DNA of 64,000 bases from contig JBCBMO010000001.1 of assembly GCA_039822785.1 (NCBI GenBank), positions 620,001 to 684,000 of the forward strand, given 5' to 3'. The position numbers and the translations under genes were made by a program. This document shows positions 36,971-44,818 of this stretch, piece after piece. Positions within the stretch are counted from its first letter, which is position 1, and each line of letters starts with the position of its first letter. This DNA is from Thermohalobaculum sp039822785. GTDB taxonomy: Bacteria > Pseudomonadota > Alphaproteobacteria > Rhodobacterales > Rhodobacteraceae. The notes beneath the pieces were generated by a model. The model had not been told where the DNA came from and ran no database searches. It was given only the letters and a program-made list of their open reading frames with translations.

Positions 36971-38385
36971 CCGCCATCGACGTCTCCATCCTGCTGGCGG
37001 GCGTGCTGATCGTCCTGGTGATGATCGGCGTGCGCGTGGCCTTTGCCACCGGGTTCATCGGTTTCCTCGGCATCGTGCTCGTCTTCATGTTCGAGCGGAA
37101 CCAGCCCTTTATCGACTTTGCCCCCAACGGCGATCTGCGCGGCGCGCTCGGCATCGCGCTGCAGATCGCGGGGCAGATTCCGCACTCCAAGATGTCGAGC
37201 TATGTGCTTGGCCTGATCCCGACCTTCATCCTGATCGGCTTCCTCGCCTATTACGCCGGCCTCACGCGCGCACTGTTCGAGGCGGCGAAGCGCTGGGTGG
37301 CCTGGCTGCCCGGCGGCCTCGGCCTGTCGACGGTCTTTGCCACGGCGGGTTTCGCTGCGGTCTCGGGCGCCTCCGTCGCGACCTCCGCCGTCTTCGCGCG
37401 GATCGCGATCCCGGAGATGCTGAAGCTCAACTATGACAAGCGCTTCGCGGCGGGTGTCGTGGCGGCGGGCGGCACGCTCGCCTCGCTGATCCCGCCCTCG
37501 GCGATCCTGGTGATCTACGCCATCATCACCGAAAGCTCGGTCGGCCAACTGCTGCTCGCGGGCTTCCTGCCGGGCGCTGTCTCAGCGCTCATCTACGGCG
37601 GGCTCGTGATCCTGTTGGCCAAGGCGCGCCCGGACCTTGGGCCCCCCGTCGGCGGCTTCACGCTGAAGGAGCGCATGGCCGCCCTGCCCGGCGCGCTGCC
37701 GATCCTCTTCGTCGTCTTCATCATCATCTTCTGCATCTATGGCGGTTGGGGCACCCCGACCGAGGCCGGGGCCCTCGGCGCCTTCGTCGTGCTGGTGATG
37801 GCGCTGGCGCGCGGCATGTCCTGGGCCAACCTGCGCGACGCCCTGGTCGAAAGCGCCAAGCTGTCGGCCATGATCCTGACGATGATCTGGGGCGTGCTGA
37901 TCTACGTGCGCTACCTGGGCTTCGCGGACCTGCCGGGCGCCTTCTCCGACTGGATCACCTCGCTCGAACAGCCGCCGATGCTGACGCTGATGTGCATCCT
38001 GCTCGCCTATGTGGTGCTGGGCATGTTCATGGATGCGATCGGGATGCTGATCCTGACCCTGCCCATCACCTTCCCGGCGGTGATCGCGCTCAACGGCGGG
38101 CCGAATGTGACCGCGGAGGCCTCGGCCCTCGGCATGACCGCAGATCAGGTCGCCGTCTGGTTCGGCATCATCGTGGTCAAGATGGCGGAGCTCTGTCTCA
38201 TCACGCCACCCATAGGACTGAACTGCTACGTCGTCGCCGGCGTCGCGCGGGAGCGGCACGGCATAACCGTGCAGGACGTGTTCCGCGGCGCCTCACCGTT
38301 CTTCATCGCCGACGTGGCCACGGTCGCCGTCCTGATCGCCTTTCCCGGCATCGTGTTGTGGTTGCCGAACTTCGTGATGGGGTAA
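36967..38385 (+). CDS. dctM: TRAP transporter large permease (DctM family)
   Basis: A 472-residue polytopic permease, longer than the 431-residue paralogue at 2698. Family motifs: GFAAVSGASVATSAVFARIA, AAGGTLASLIPPSAILVIYA, WGTPTEAGALGAF and CLITPPIGLNCYVVAGV. The extra length lies in the N-terminal third (a loop around residues 38-70). It ends 83 bases before the GST gene, whose start has its own ribosome site. Confidence 0.92.
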   Translation: MTAIDVSILLAGVLIVLVMIGVRVAFATGFIGFLGIVLVFMFERNQPFIDFAPNGDLRGALGIALQIAGQIPHSKMSSYVLGLIPTFILIGFLAYYAGLTRALFEAAKRWVAWLPGGLGLSTVFATAGFAAVSGASVATSAVFARIAIPEMLKLNYDKRFAAGVVAAGGTLASLIPPSAILVIYAIITESSVGQLLLAGFLPGAVSALIYGGLVILLAKARPDLGPPVGGFTLKERMAALPGALPILFVVFIIIFCIYGGWGTPTEAGALGAFVVLVMALARGMSWANLRDALVESAKLSAMILTMIWGVLIYVRYLGFADLPGAFSDWITSLEQPPMLTLMCILLAYVVLGMFMDAIGMLILTLPITFPAVIALNGGPNVTAEASALGMTADQVAVWFGIIVVKMAELCLITPPIGLNCYVVAGVARERHGITVQDVFRGASPFFIADVATVAVLIAFPGIVLWLPNFVMG

Positions 38386-38468
38386 CGCACAATTCGTCAT
38401 AAGCCGTCAGATTGCGGCGCGCGGGGCGGATCGGTCATCCTGCCCGCCGCTTGAGGACGGAGGCGCGC

Positions 38469-39131
38469 ATGTACACCATCACCCTGGGCGACAAGGCCTA
38501 TTCCAGCTGGTCGATGCGCGGCTGGCTCTTGCTCGACGCCTTCGGCCTGCCCTACCGGGAGGAGGCGGTGCCCATGTACAGCGACGCCTTCACCACCATG
38601 GCCGCAACCAGGGCACCGGCGCGCTCCGTGCCCCAGATCGCCTGGACCGAGGGCGGGAGGGAGCGGCGCGTCTGGGACACCCTCGCCATCGCCGAGACCC
38701 TGGCGGAGCGGCATCCGGAGGCTGGGATCTGGCCCGCCGACCCCGACCTGCGCGCGGGCGCCCGGGTGCTCGCCGCCCAGATGCACGCAGGCTTCGGCGG
38801 CTTTCGCGCGGGCGCGCCCATGAACCTGCACCGCCACGCCGAACCCCTTCAGAGCCCCACCGCCGAGATGCAGGAGGGGATCGAGCGGCTCGAGGAGCTT
38901 TGGGCCTGGGCCCTCGCCGCCGCCGGTGGCCCCTGGCTCTGCGGTGCCGCTTTCTGCGCCGCCGATGCCTTTGCCGTGCCCTATGCCTTCCGCCTCACGG
39001 GCTATGCGCTCGGCTCGGGCCGCTCGGCCGGATACATCGCGCGGCTGCAGAGCCACCCCTCCGTCGTCCGCTGGGTGGAGGCGGCGGAGGCCGATCCGCG
39101 CCGCATGGCCCGCTACGACGACGTGAGATAA
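38469..39131 (+). CDS. Glutathione S-transferase family protein
   Basis: About 220 residues: an N-terminal thioredoxin-like domain (ITLGDKAYSSWSMRGWLLLD, with Ser in the usual catalytic position and SVPQIAW before the cis-Pro) and an all-helical C-terminal domain containing CAADAFAVPYAFRL. The ATG at 38469 has GGAGG five bases upstream. Substrate unknown. Confidence 0.85.
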   Translation: MYTITLGDKAYSSWSMRGWLLLDAFGLPYREEAVPMYSDAFTTMAATRAPARSVPQIAWTEGGRERRVWDTLAIAETLAERHPEAGIWPADPDLRAGARVLAAQMHAGFGGFRAGAPMNLHRHAEPLQSPTAEMQEGIERLEELWAWALAAAGGPWLCGAAFCAADAFAVPYAFRLTGYALGSGRSAGYIARLQSHPSVVRWVEAAEADPRRMARYDDVR

Positions 39132-39143
39132 GCCCAGGGCGCG

Positions 39144-39263
39144 TCAGGGGTGACAGCGCCCGCGGTTTCTGGTTTTCAGGGGCCTGAGACGGGGGTGCCT
39201 TCGCACATGGTGGCCGACAGGCACCCTCGGAACCGGATCCGGGTCGCACCGGCGGAGAGCGTG
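39144..39263 (+). promoter_or_regulatory. TPP (THI-element) riboswitch
   Basis: The conserved blocks occur in order: CAGGGGTG at the 5' side, CTGAGA (39183-39188), ACCCTCGGAACCGGATCCGG (39222-39241) and GCACCGGCGGAGAG (39246-39259). A long extra hairpin, GGGGGTGCC with GGCACCC, fills the variable P3a arm. The final GGAGAG also serves as ribosome site for thiM nine bases downstream, so thiamin pyrophosphate binding should block translation initiation. Placed directly before thiM-thiD-tenA. Confidence 0.9.
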
Positions 39264-39268
39264 CTCTA

Positions 39269-40117
39269 ATGGACAAGCAGGAGCAGCGGCGCTCAGGAGC
39301 GCTTCGGCGTGCAAGCCCCGCCAAGGACATCCCGCGCAGCGTCGGCAGCCGCCTGGCTGCGATGCGGGAGGCGGGCCCCGCGGTGCACCTGATCTCCCCC
39401 ACCGCCACCCTGCCCTTTCAGACCGATGCGCTGGCGGCCGCCGGCGGCAAGCCAATGACGATCCTGACGCGGGAAGAAGTGACCGAGGTCACGGCCCTCA
39501 CCGCGGCGCTGTCGCTCTCCATCGGGGCGCTTCGCCCGGAGCTGCTCGACACCATGCTCTGGGCCGTGGAGACCGCCCGCGGCCAGGGCAACCCATGGGT
39601 CTTCGATGTGGCGGAGGCAGGCGCCACCAACTTCCGCCGCCAGCCCATGGCCGCCCTCATCGGCCGCCGCCCGGCGGTGATCGCCGGCCCTGCCGCCGAT
39701 ATCATGACCCTCGCGGGCCTGGGGCGGGAGTTGGGCGCAGAGGACACGCTGCTCAAGGCCGCCCGCGCCATCGCCCTCCGCTTCGAAGCCGTGGTCGCCG
39801 TCCTCGCGGACGAGCCTGTGCTGACCGACGGCACGCGAGCACTGCTGATCCACGGCGGCCACCCGGTCACTGACCGTGTGCCCGGCATCGCGGCGGCCCG
39901 TCCGACCCTGATCGCCGCCTTCCTGGCGAGCGGGCTCTCAAGCGGTGAGGGCGCGATGGAGGCCGCGACCGCCGCGCTCGCCCTCGACGCCGCTGCGGGG
40001 TTCGAGGCCGGGCGGCGCAGCGCAGGCCCCGGAAGCGTCGCCATGCACTATCTCGACCGACTGGCCTTGCTCAGCCCCGCCGAGCTTGATGATGTCACCC
40101 GCATCACCCCCCTCTGA
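39269..40117 (+). CDS. thiM: Hydroxyethylthiazole kinase (ThiM-like)
   Basis: Phosphorylates the thiazole alcohol in thiamin salvage. 282 residues with a 30-residue charged N-terminal extension before the family core VHLISPTATLPFQTDALAAA, then NPWVFDVAEAGATNFRRQPM and PAVIAGPAADIMTLAGLG; the glycine-rich anion hole near the C-terminus is GSVAMHYLDRLALL-like rather than the classical GCGC. It deviates enough that activity should be considered probable, not certain. Riboswitch-controlled, first gene of the operon. Confidence 0.82.
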   Translation: MDKQEQRRSGALRRASPAKDIPRSVGSRLAAMREAGPAVHLISPTATLPFQTDALAAAGGKPMTILTREEVTEVTALTAALSLSIGALRPELLDTMLWAVETARGQGNPWVFDVAEAGATNFRRQPMAALIGRRPAVIAGPAADIMTLAGLGRELGAEDTLLKAARAIALRFEAVVAVLADEPVLTDGTRALLIHGGHPVTDRVPGIAAARPTLIAAFLASGLSSGEGAMEAATAALALDAAAGFEAGRRSAGPGSVAMHYLDRLALLSPAELDDVTRITPL

Positions 40118-40138
40118 CCGAAGGCGCGACGACCGACC

Positions 40139-40957
40139 ATGATCCCCAACGTGCTGTCCATCGCCGGCTCCGACCCCTCCGGCGGCGCCGGTATCCAGAC
40201 CGACATCAAGGCGATCAGCGCCAACGGCGGCTTTGCCATGGCGGCACTGACGGCACTGACAGCGCAGAACACCTTGGGCGTCACCGGCGTTCACCTCGTG
40301 CCGCCCGGTTTCGTGCGCCAGCAGATCGACACGGTCTTCGAGGATGTGGCCGTACATGGGGTGAAGATCGGGATGGTTGCGAACGCCGAGATCGCCGCCG
40401 CGGTGGCCGAGGCGCTGGAGGGCCAGCGGGGCGCCGGGCGCCTGCCACCCGTGGTCCTCGACCCGGTCATGGTCGCCTCCACCGGTGCGCGGCTGCTCGA
40501 CGATGCGGCCGTCGCGACCATCGTCTCGCGCCTCATGCCGCTCGCCGCGGTCGTCACCCCCAACCTGCGCGAGCTCGCCGCCCTCACCGACCAGCCCATC
40601 GCGGAGGATCGGGAGGCGATGCGCGCCCAAGCCACGATCCTGCGCGACGCCGGCGCTGCGGCGGTGCTCGCCAAGGGCGGCCATATGACCGGCGCCGACA
40701 GCCCGGATCTGTTGCTGACGGCCCAAGGCGAGACCTGGCTCGATGCGCCGCGGGTCGCGACCAAGAACACCCATGGCACCGGCTGCTCCCTAGGCTCTGC
40801 GCTCGCGACCCACCTCGCGCTGGGCCTCGCCCTGCCCCAGGCCGCGGCCGCCGCCAAGCGCTTCATCGCGGGCGCCATCGCTGCCGCGGACACGCTTTCG
40901 GTCGGCAGCGGCCACGGCCCCGTGCACCACTTCCACGCCCTCTACCCCCAAGGTTGA
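40139..40957 (+). CDS. thiD: Hydroxymethylpyrimidine/phosphomethylpyrimidine kinase ThiD
   Basis: Phosphorylates HMP and HMP-P for thiamin synthesis. 272 residues of the ribokinase-like fold: NVLSIAGSDPSGGAGIQTDI at the start, VVLDPVMVASTGARLL, VVTPNLRELAAL, and the catalytic anion hole KNTHGTGCSLGSALATHLA with its Asp-equivalent region intact. Second gene of the thiamin salvage operon. Confidence 0.95.
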   Translation: MIPNVLSIAGSDPSGGAGIQTDIKAISANGGFAMAALTALTAQNTLGVTGVHLVPPGFVRQQIDTVFEDVAVHGVKIGMVANAEIAAAVAEALEGQRGAGRLPPVVLDPVMVASTGARLLDDAAVATIVSRLMPLAAVVTPNLRELAALTDQPIAEDREAMRAQATILRDAGAAAVLAKGGHMTGADSPDLLLTAQGETWLDAPRVATKNTHGTGCSLGSALATHLALGLALPQAAAAAKRFIAGAIAAADTLSVGSGHGPVHHFHALYPQG

Positions 40958-40962
40958 CGCCG

Positions 40963-41643
40963 ATGCCGAACCCGCTTTTCCCCGCCCTGCGCGAGACCTG
41001 CCGGCCCGCCTGGGAGGCCTATGTCGACCACGCCTTCGTGCGTGGCATGCAGGACGGCACCCTCCCGCGGGAGGCATACCTGCGGTATCTGCGCCAGGAC
41101 TACGTCTTCCTCATCCACTTCAGCCGCGCCTGGGCGCTCGCCGCGGTCAAGACCGACCGGATCGCCGAGATGCGCCTCTGCGCGGCCACGGTGAACGCCC
41201 TGATCGGGGAGGAGATCGAGCTTCACATCCAGACCTGCGCCCGGGAGGGGATCTCGCTCGAGGACCTCGAGGCGACGGTCGAGGCTCCCGCCTGCCTCGC
41301 CTACACCCGCTATGTCACCGATGCGGGTCTGCGCGGCGACCTCTTGGACCTGCTCGTGGCCCTGGCGCCCTGCGTGCTCGGCTACGGCGACATCGGTCCG
41401 CGCCTCGCCACCGCCACCGATGGCCCCCCGGCCGACCACCCTTACGCCGAGTGGATCGGGGTCTACGCGGGCGACGACTACCAGGGCGCTTGCCGGGCGG
41501 TAGAGACGCTGATCGGTGATGTGGCCGACCGTACCATCGGCCCCGACCCCCAGGCCGCCCCGCGCTGGCCCGACCTGGTCCGCCAGTTCGACACCGCCTG
41601 CCGCCTGGAAGCCGACTTCTGGCAACACGGCCTGACGGGCTGA
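40963..41643 (+). CDS. tenA: Thiaminase II family protein TenA
   Basis: Hydrolyses aminopyrimidines from degraded thiamin to HMP, supplying ThiD. About 226 residues, all-helical heme-oxygenase-like fold. The nucleophile is C137 in LAPCVLGYGDIG, with D46 in RQDYVFL and a C-terminal Glu in RLEADFW, so the active site is complete. Preceded by the thiD stop six bases upstream; a TTG at 40954 is an alternative start. Confidence 0.92.
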   Translation: MPNPLFPALRETCRPAWEAYVDHAFVRGMQDGTLPREAYLRYLRQDYVFLIHFSRAWALAAVKTDRIAEMRLCAATVNALIGEEIELHIQTCAREGISLEDLEATVEAPACLAYTRYVTDAGLRGDLLDLLVALAPCVLGYGDIGPRLATATDGPPADHPYAEWIGVYAGDDYQGACRAVETLIGDVADRTIGPDPQAAPRWPDLVRQFDTACRLEADFWQHGLTG

Positions 41644-41666
41644 GCGCCGCACCGCCGCCGCGGCGC

Positions 41667-41743
41667 TGGCGACCCCGGTAGGACTCGAACCCACAACCTG
41701 GCGATTAGAAGTCGCCTGCTCTATCCAGTTGAGCTACGGGGCC
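41667..41743 (-). tRNA. tRNA-Arg(TCT)
   Basis: Complete cloverleaf on the minus strand: acceptor GGCCCCG with CGGGGTC, D-arm GCTCAACTGGATAGAGC, anticodon stem GGCGA/TCGCC with loop CTTCTAA (anticodon TCT), T-arm with GTTCGAGTC, discriminator G and encoded CCA. Confidence 0.96.
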
Positions 41744-41805
41744 ATCGCGGCGGTGGCGCGGCCACCCGATCGATAGCCGCGCCGCGCCGGCGCTGCAACG
41801 ATGGG

Positions 41806-41853
41806 CTGGCCGGTAATCTGGCCGGCAACCTGGGCGCTCACCTGGGCGATAAC
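41806..41853 (+). repeat. 12-bp intergenic tandem repeat, four imperfect units
   Basis: Four units of 12 bases, each beginning CTGG; the first two share CTGGCCGG, the last two CTGGGCG. The surrounding 200-base gap between tRNA-Arg and the EamA gene has no supported gene; an open frame through the repeat (W-A-x-x repeats) looks fortuitous. Confidence 0.7.
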
Positions 41854-41944
41854 GCTGCAAGGCCGGGTGCCGACGGCGCCGGCACCGCGGGACGCGGTGA
41901 CGGTGCGCAAAAAGCGTCGCGGCCCCGCCGCGACACCGCTTGGT

Positions 41945-42856
41945 TCAACCCGGCCGGCGCGCCGTGAGCCAGCCGATGGCGCGCCCGTCCAGCCACAGCA
42001 GGCCGAGACCGATCAGCGCCATCCCCGCGATCTGCCGGGCCTCCAGCGTCTCGCCCAGAAAGCCCCAGCCGAGCAGGATCGCCGAGGGCGGCACCAACAG
42101 CGTCACGAGCATCACGTTGCCCGCCCCCGCCGCCGCCAGGATCCGGAAGAACAGCACGTAAGCGAGCGCCGTCGACAGCACTGCAAGCCCGAGGATGGAG
42201 AAGACGACCGCCAGCGAGGGCATCGGCAGCGCCCAGGGCGGTGCGACGACAAAGGCCGGGATCGCAAGGAGCAGCGTCGAGCCCGTGACCTGCCCCGCCG
42301 CCGCTACCGTGGGTTCGATCCCGAGACGCTTGAAGCGCCGACCCCAAATCCCGGCGAAACCGTAGGAAATCGTGGCCGCCAGCACTGCGAGCTGTGCTAC
42401 GACCGCGGCCCCGATACCCTCCAACGCCTCCACCCCGATCAGCACGACGACCCCCGCCAGACCCATGAGAACCCCGGTGATCCGACCGGGTGTCAGCGCC
42501 TCGTCCGCCGTCAGGAAATGCGCGAGCACGACGGCCGAGACCGGGGTCATGGCGTTGATGATCGAGGCGAGGCCTGATGCGATCTCGGTCTGTCCCCAAG
42601 CGATCAGGCTGAAGGGCACGACGTTGTTGAGAAGCCCCATGCCCAGAAAGGCGACCCAGGCAGCACGGGTCATGGGCAGGCTGCGTCCGGTCAGGCGGAG
42701 GAACAGCAACAGCGCCACCGCCGCCAGCGCCACGCGCAGCCAGACCAGCATCAAGGGCGGGATCACCGCGACGATGATCTCCACAAAGAAGAACGATCCG
42801 CCCCACAGCACCGACAGCGCCAGCAGCATCCCCCAGGTCCCGGCCGTCATTCGCAT
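41945..42856 (-). CDS. EamA/DMT-family transporter
   Basis: About 303 residues, ten hydrophobic segments in two EamA halves (SVLWGGSFFFVEIIVAVIPP; GWGFLGETLEARQIAGMALI). Inner-membrane exporter of unknown substrate, not closely similar to the one at 4994. The ATG at 42856 has GGAGGAG six bases upstream; the long upstream extension of the frame is not used. Divergent from the DoxX-like gene. Confidence 0.85.
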   Translation of the reverse strand: MRMTAGTWGMLLALSVLWGGSFFFVEIIVAVIPPLMLVWLRVALAAVALLLFLRLTGRSLPMTRAAWVAFLGMGLLNNVVPFSLIAWGQTEIASGLASIINAMTPVSAVVLAHFLTADEALTPGRITGVLMGLAGVVVLIGVEALEGIGAAVVAQLAVLAATISYGFAGIWGRRFKRLGIEPTVAAAGQVTGSTLLLAIPAFVVAPPWALPMPSLAVVFSILGLAVLSTALAYVLFFRILAAAGAGNVMLVTLLVPPSAILLGWGFLGETLEARQIAGMALIGLGLLWLDGRAIGWLTARRPG

Positions 42857-42994
42857 CGCATGCTCCTCCGCTCGCCAGCGCGTTTCTAGGGAGAGGACCG
42901 CCGGCGGGCAGCCCGTTTCTTGCGATGCCACGGCGTAACCGCGCGCTAAGGCCCTGCTGGCTATGCTCCTCTCGGCGCGCGAAAGGGGAATGCG

Positions 42995-43669
42995 ATGGAC
43001 GACCAAGACACACTGTCTATGGCGCAACGACGGGCCCGGCGTCGGGCCGGCGCGCGCTGGCGTACGCGCCTGTTTCGCCGCTCGAGCCTGTGCCTGCTGC
43101 GGGTCAGCCTTGGTATGCTCCTCGTCTGGTGGGGTGCAGCGCGGATAAGCAACCCGGCCTTCGGCGTCCAGCTCTCGGATCGCTACTACTTCGGCCTGTT
43201 CTCCAACATCGATCTGCAGTTCGTGTTCGGGTGGCTCGAACTGACGGTGGGCCTGCTAGTGGTGGCCGGTCTGTTCCGGGCGGTCACCCTGCCGCTCATG
43301 CTGCTGATCGTAGGTTTCACCGCGGCGGTGATCTGGAAGGCGCTGATCGATCCTTTCGGCATTGTTACGCAGGAACGGATGAGCGCCGCGCGCGCCTTCT
43401 TCTACCCCTCCACCATCATCCTCTGTGCTGCCTGCGTGCTCACCGTGCTGCGACGGCTCGACCACATTGCCCTAGACTACATCCTGCCCCGCTACATCGC
43501 CTACATGCAGGAGCGTCAGCGCCGCATCAGCGCCCTGCCCACCGACATCGCGATCATGCCGGTGTCGGCGGCAAGTCCCTCTGCCATGCCTACGCGGGAG
43601 GACATCGCAGAACCGCCGTCCGGCGCCGAGAAGAAGCCGCCCAGCGAGCCGATCAACACGGCGGCTTAG
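42995..43669 (+). CDS. DoxX-like membrane protein
   Basis: A 224-residue protein with a basic N-terminus and four membrane segments between residues 30 and 155 (LRVSLGMLLVWWGAARI, FVFGWLELTVGLLVVAGLF, LMLLIVGFTAAVIWKALI), resembling the DoxX/DoxD fold, followed by a 60-residue Pro/Ser-rich cytoplasmic tail. Function unknown. AAAGGGG precedes the ATG. Confidence 0.68.
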   Translation: MDDQDTLSMAQRRARRRAGARWRTRLFRRSSLCLLRVSLGMLLVWWGAARISNPAFGVQLSDRYYFGLFSNIDLQFVFGWLELTVGLLVVAGLFRAVTLPLMLLIVGFTAAVIWKALIDPFGIVTQERMSAARAFFYPSTIILCAACVLTVLRRLDHIALDYILPRYIAYMQERQRRISALPTDIAIMPVSAASPSAMPTREDIAEPPSGAEKKPPSEPINTAA

Positions 43670-43703
43670 TGGCCCTCGCTCCCGCAGGCCGCCCCGGCAG
43701 AGG

Positions 43704-43886
43704 GTGGATGCACCGAGAGATCCGTGCGCTCGGCGAAACGGCACTCGCAAGGGCGTCACGCTGTGGAAGAAAGAGGCCGGCGGTGGGAAGCTGCACCGGG
43801 ACACGTGGAAGGCCGATGCCGGGGCGCCCTCGGCCGCCGGCGACCGAGCCCGCACCGCGGCGCGCCCGGCCAAAGCTAAGCCGTGA
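43704..43886 (+). CDS. Possible small basic protein
   Basis: A 60-residue open frame (GTG start) rich in Lys, Arg and Gly (GVTLWKKEAGGGKLHRDTWK). Codons have the G/C-ending bias of neighbouring genes, and no other gene fills this gap, but the ribosome site is poor (AGAGG immediately before the start) and I know no relative. It ends four bases from the convergent gene. Confidence 0.28.
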   Translation: MDAPRDPCARRNGTRKGVTLWKKEAGGGKLHRDTWKADAGAPSAAGDRARTAARPAKAKP

Positions 43887-43889
43887 GGC

Positions 43890-44621
43890 TCAGGCCTTGC
43901 GGCGGCGGCGCAACAGGCCCAGACCGCCGACCGCGGCCAGCAGCATCGGCAGCGCCGCCGGCACCGGGATCACCTGGGGCGTGCCGTTGACGAAGTTCGC
44001 CTCGGTGAACAGGGCCAGATCGGCAAGGTTCGCCAGCGCATCGCCGCAGATCGACAGGCCCGGGCAGGTCTGCAGCGCCCCGTTCACATCGTTGTCCAGC
44101 CCGCGCGACGCCAGCGCATAGAGCGGCTGGATCGCCGCATCCTCATCGGCCAGGTTCTCGGAGAAGAAGAGCCGATTGATGCCCCGCGCCTCGTTCCAAT
44201 AGAGAAACAGCCCCGGGCGGTCCCCCTCGGTATTGGCCGCAATGGCATCCGCCGCCGTCGCCGCGTTGAAGCTGGTATCCCAGGTCGGCACCGTCTCGTT
44301 GGGGTCGAACTGGTTGTTGTCGAAGTTCTGGATCACCACGATGTTCACGCTGCTGTCGATCGTCGAGGTGTCGTCCAGCCCGCAGACCAGCGCCCCGGTG
44401 GTGTTGAAACCGCCGCAGCCGAAGGTGTCGTTGGCAAAAACCAGCGGGCCGGTGATGCCAAAGCTCTGCGTATCGACCTCGAACGTGTCGTTGCCGATGT
44501 CGAAGTCGATCGTCTGCAGGCCCTGGCCGTTGCTGACGCCGAAGGAGGCGGCATCGGCGGCGACGGGGGCTGCGAGGGTCAGGGTGAGAGCCGCCAGGGC
44601 GACCCGGGTGAGAGTGGTCAT
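43890..44621 (-). CDS. VPxxA/PEP-CTERM sorting-signal secreted protein
   Basis: A 243-residue exported protein with a signal peptide (VALAALTLTLAAPVAADA|A), a beta-rich acidic body with four Cys, and a C-terminal tripartite sorting signal: IPVPAALPM, a hydrophobic helix LLAAVGGLGLL, then RRRRKA. This matches the VPLPA-CTERM variant of exosortase substrates found in Rhodobacterales. Body function unknown. AAAGGG lies eight bases before the ATG at 44621. No exosortase gene is in the window. Confidence 0.82.
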   Translation of the reverse strand: MTTLTRVALAALTLTLAAPVAADAASFGVSNGQGLQTIDFDIGNDTFEVDTQSFGITGPLVFANDTFGCGGFNTTGALVCGLDDTSTIDSSVNIVVIQNFDNNQFDPNETVPTWDTSFNAATAADAIAANTEGDRPGLFLYWNEARGINRLFFSENLADEDAAIQPLYALASRGLDNDVNGALQTCPGLSICGDALANLADLALFTEANFVNGTPQVIPVPAALPMLLAAVGGLGLLRRRRKA

Positions 44622-44818
44622 AAAAAGTCCCTTTCTTCCACAAAAGGAGGCGCCGGCGGGAGAGAGACCCGTCGACCTCGCTGAGTGCTGGCGGGCGGCG
44701 AAAGGGTTCAGCTTTTTCCCATGACGTTTGCGTGACGCGGCATCGTCAGGGCCGCGCGCCATTGCTTGTCCGCGTCCCCGGACCGACTTAGAGAGAGCGA
44801 AGGCGGCAGGAGAGAACG

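Noticed and set aside
41801..42577. 258-residue plus-strand frame over the EamA gene
   Set aside because: Antisense to a clear transporter; its start is within the 12-bp repeat and composition is that of a shadow frame.
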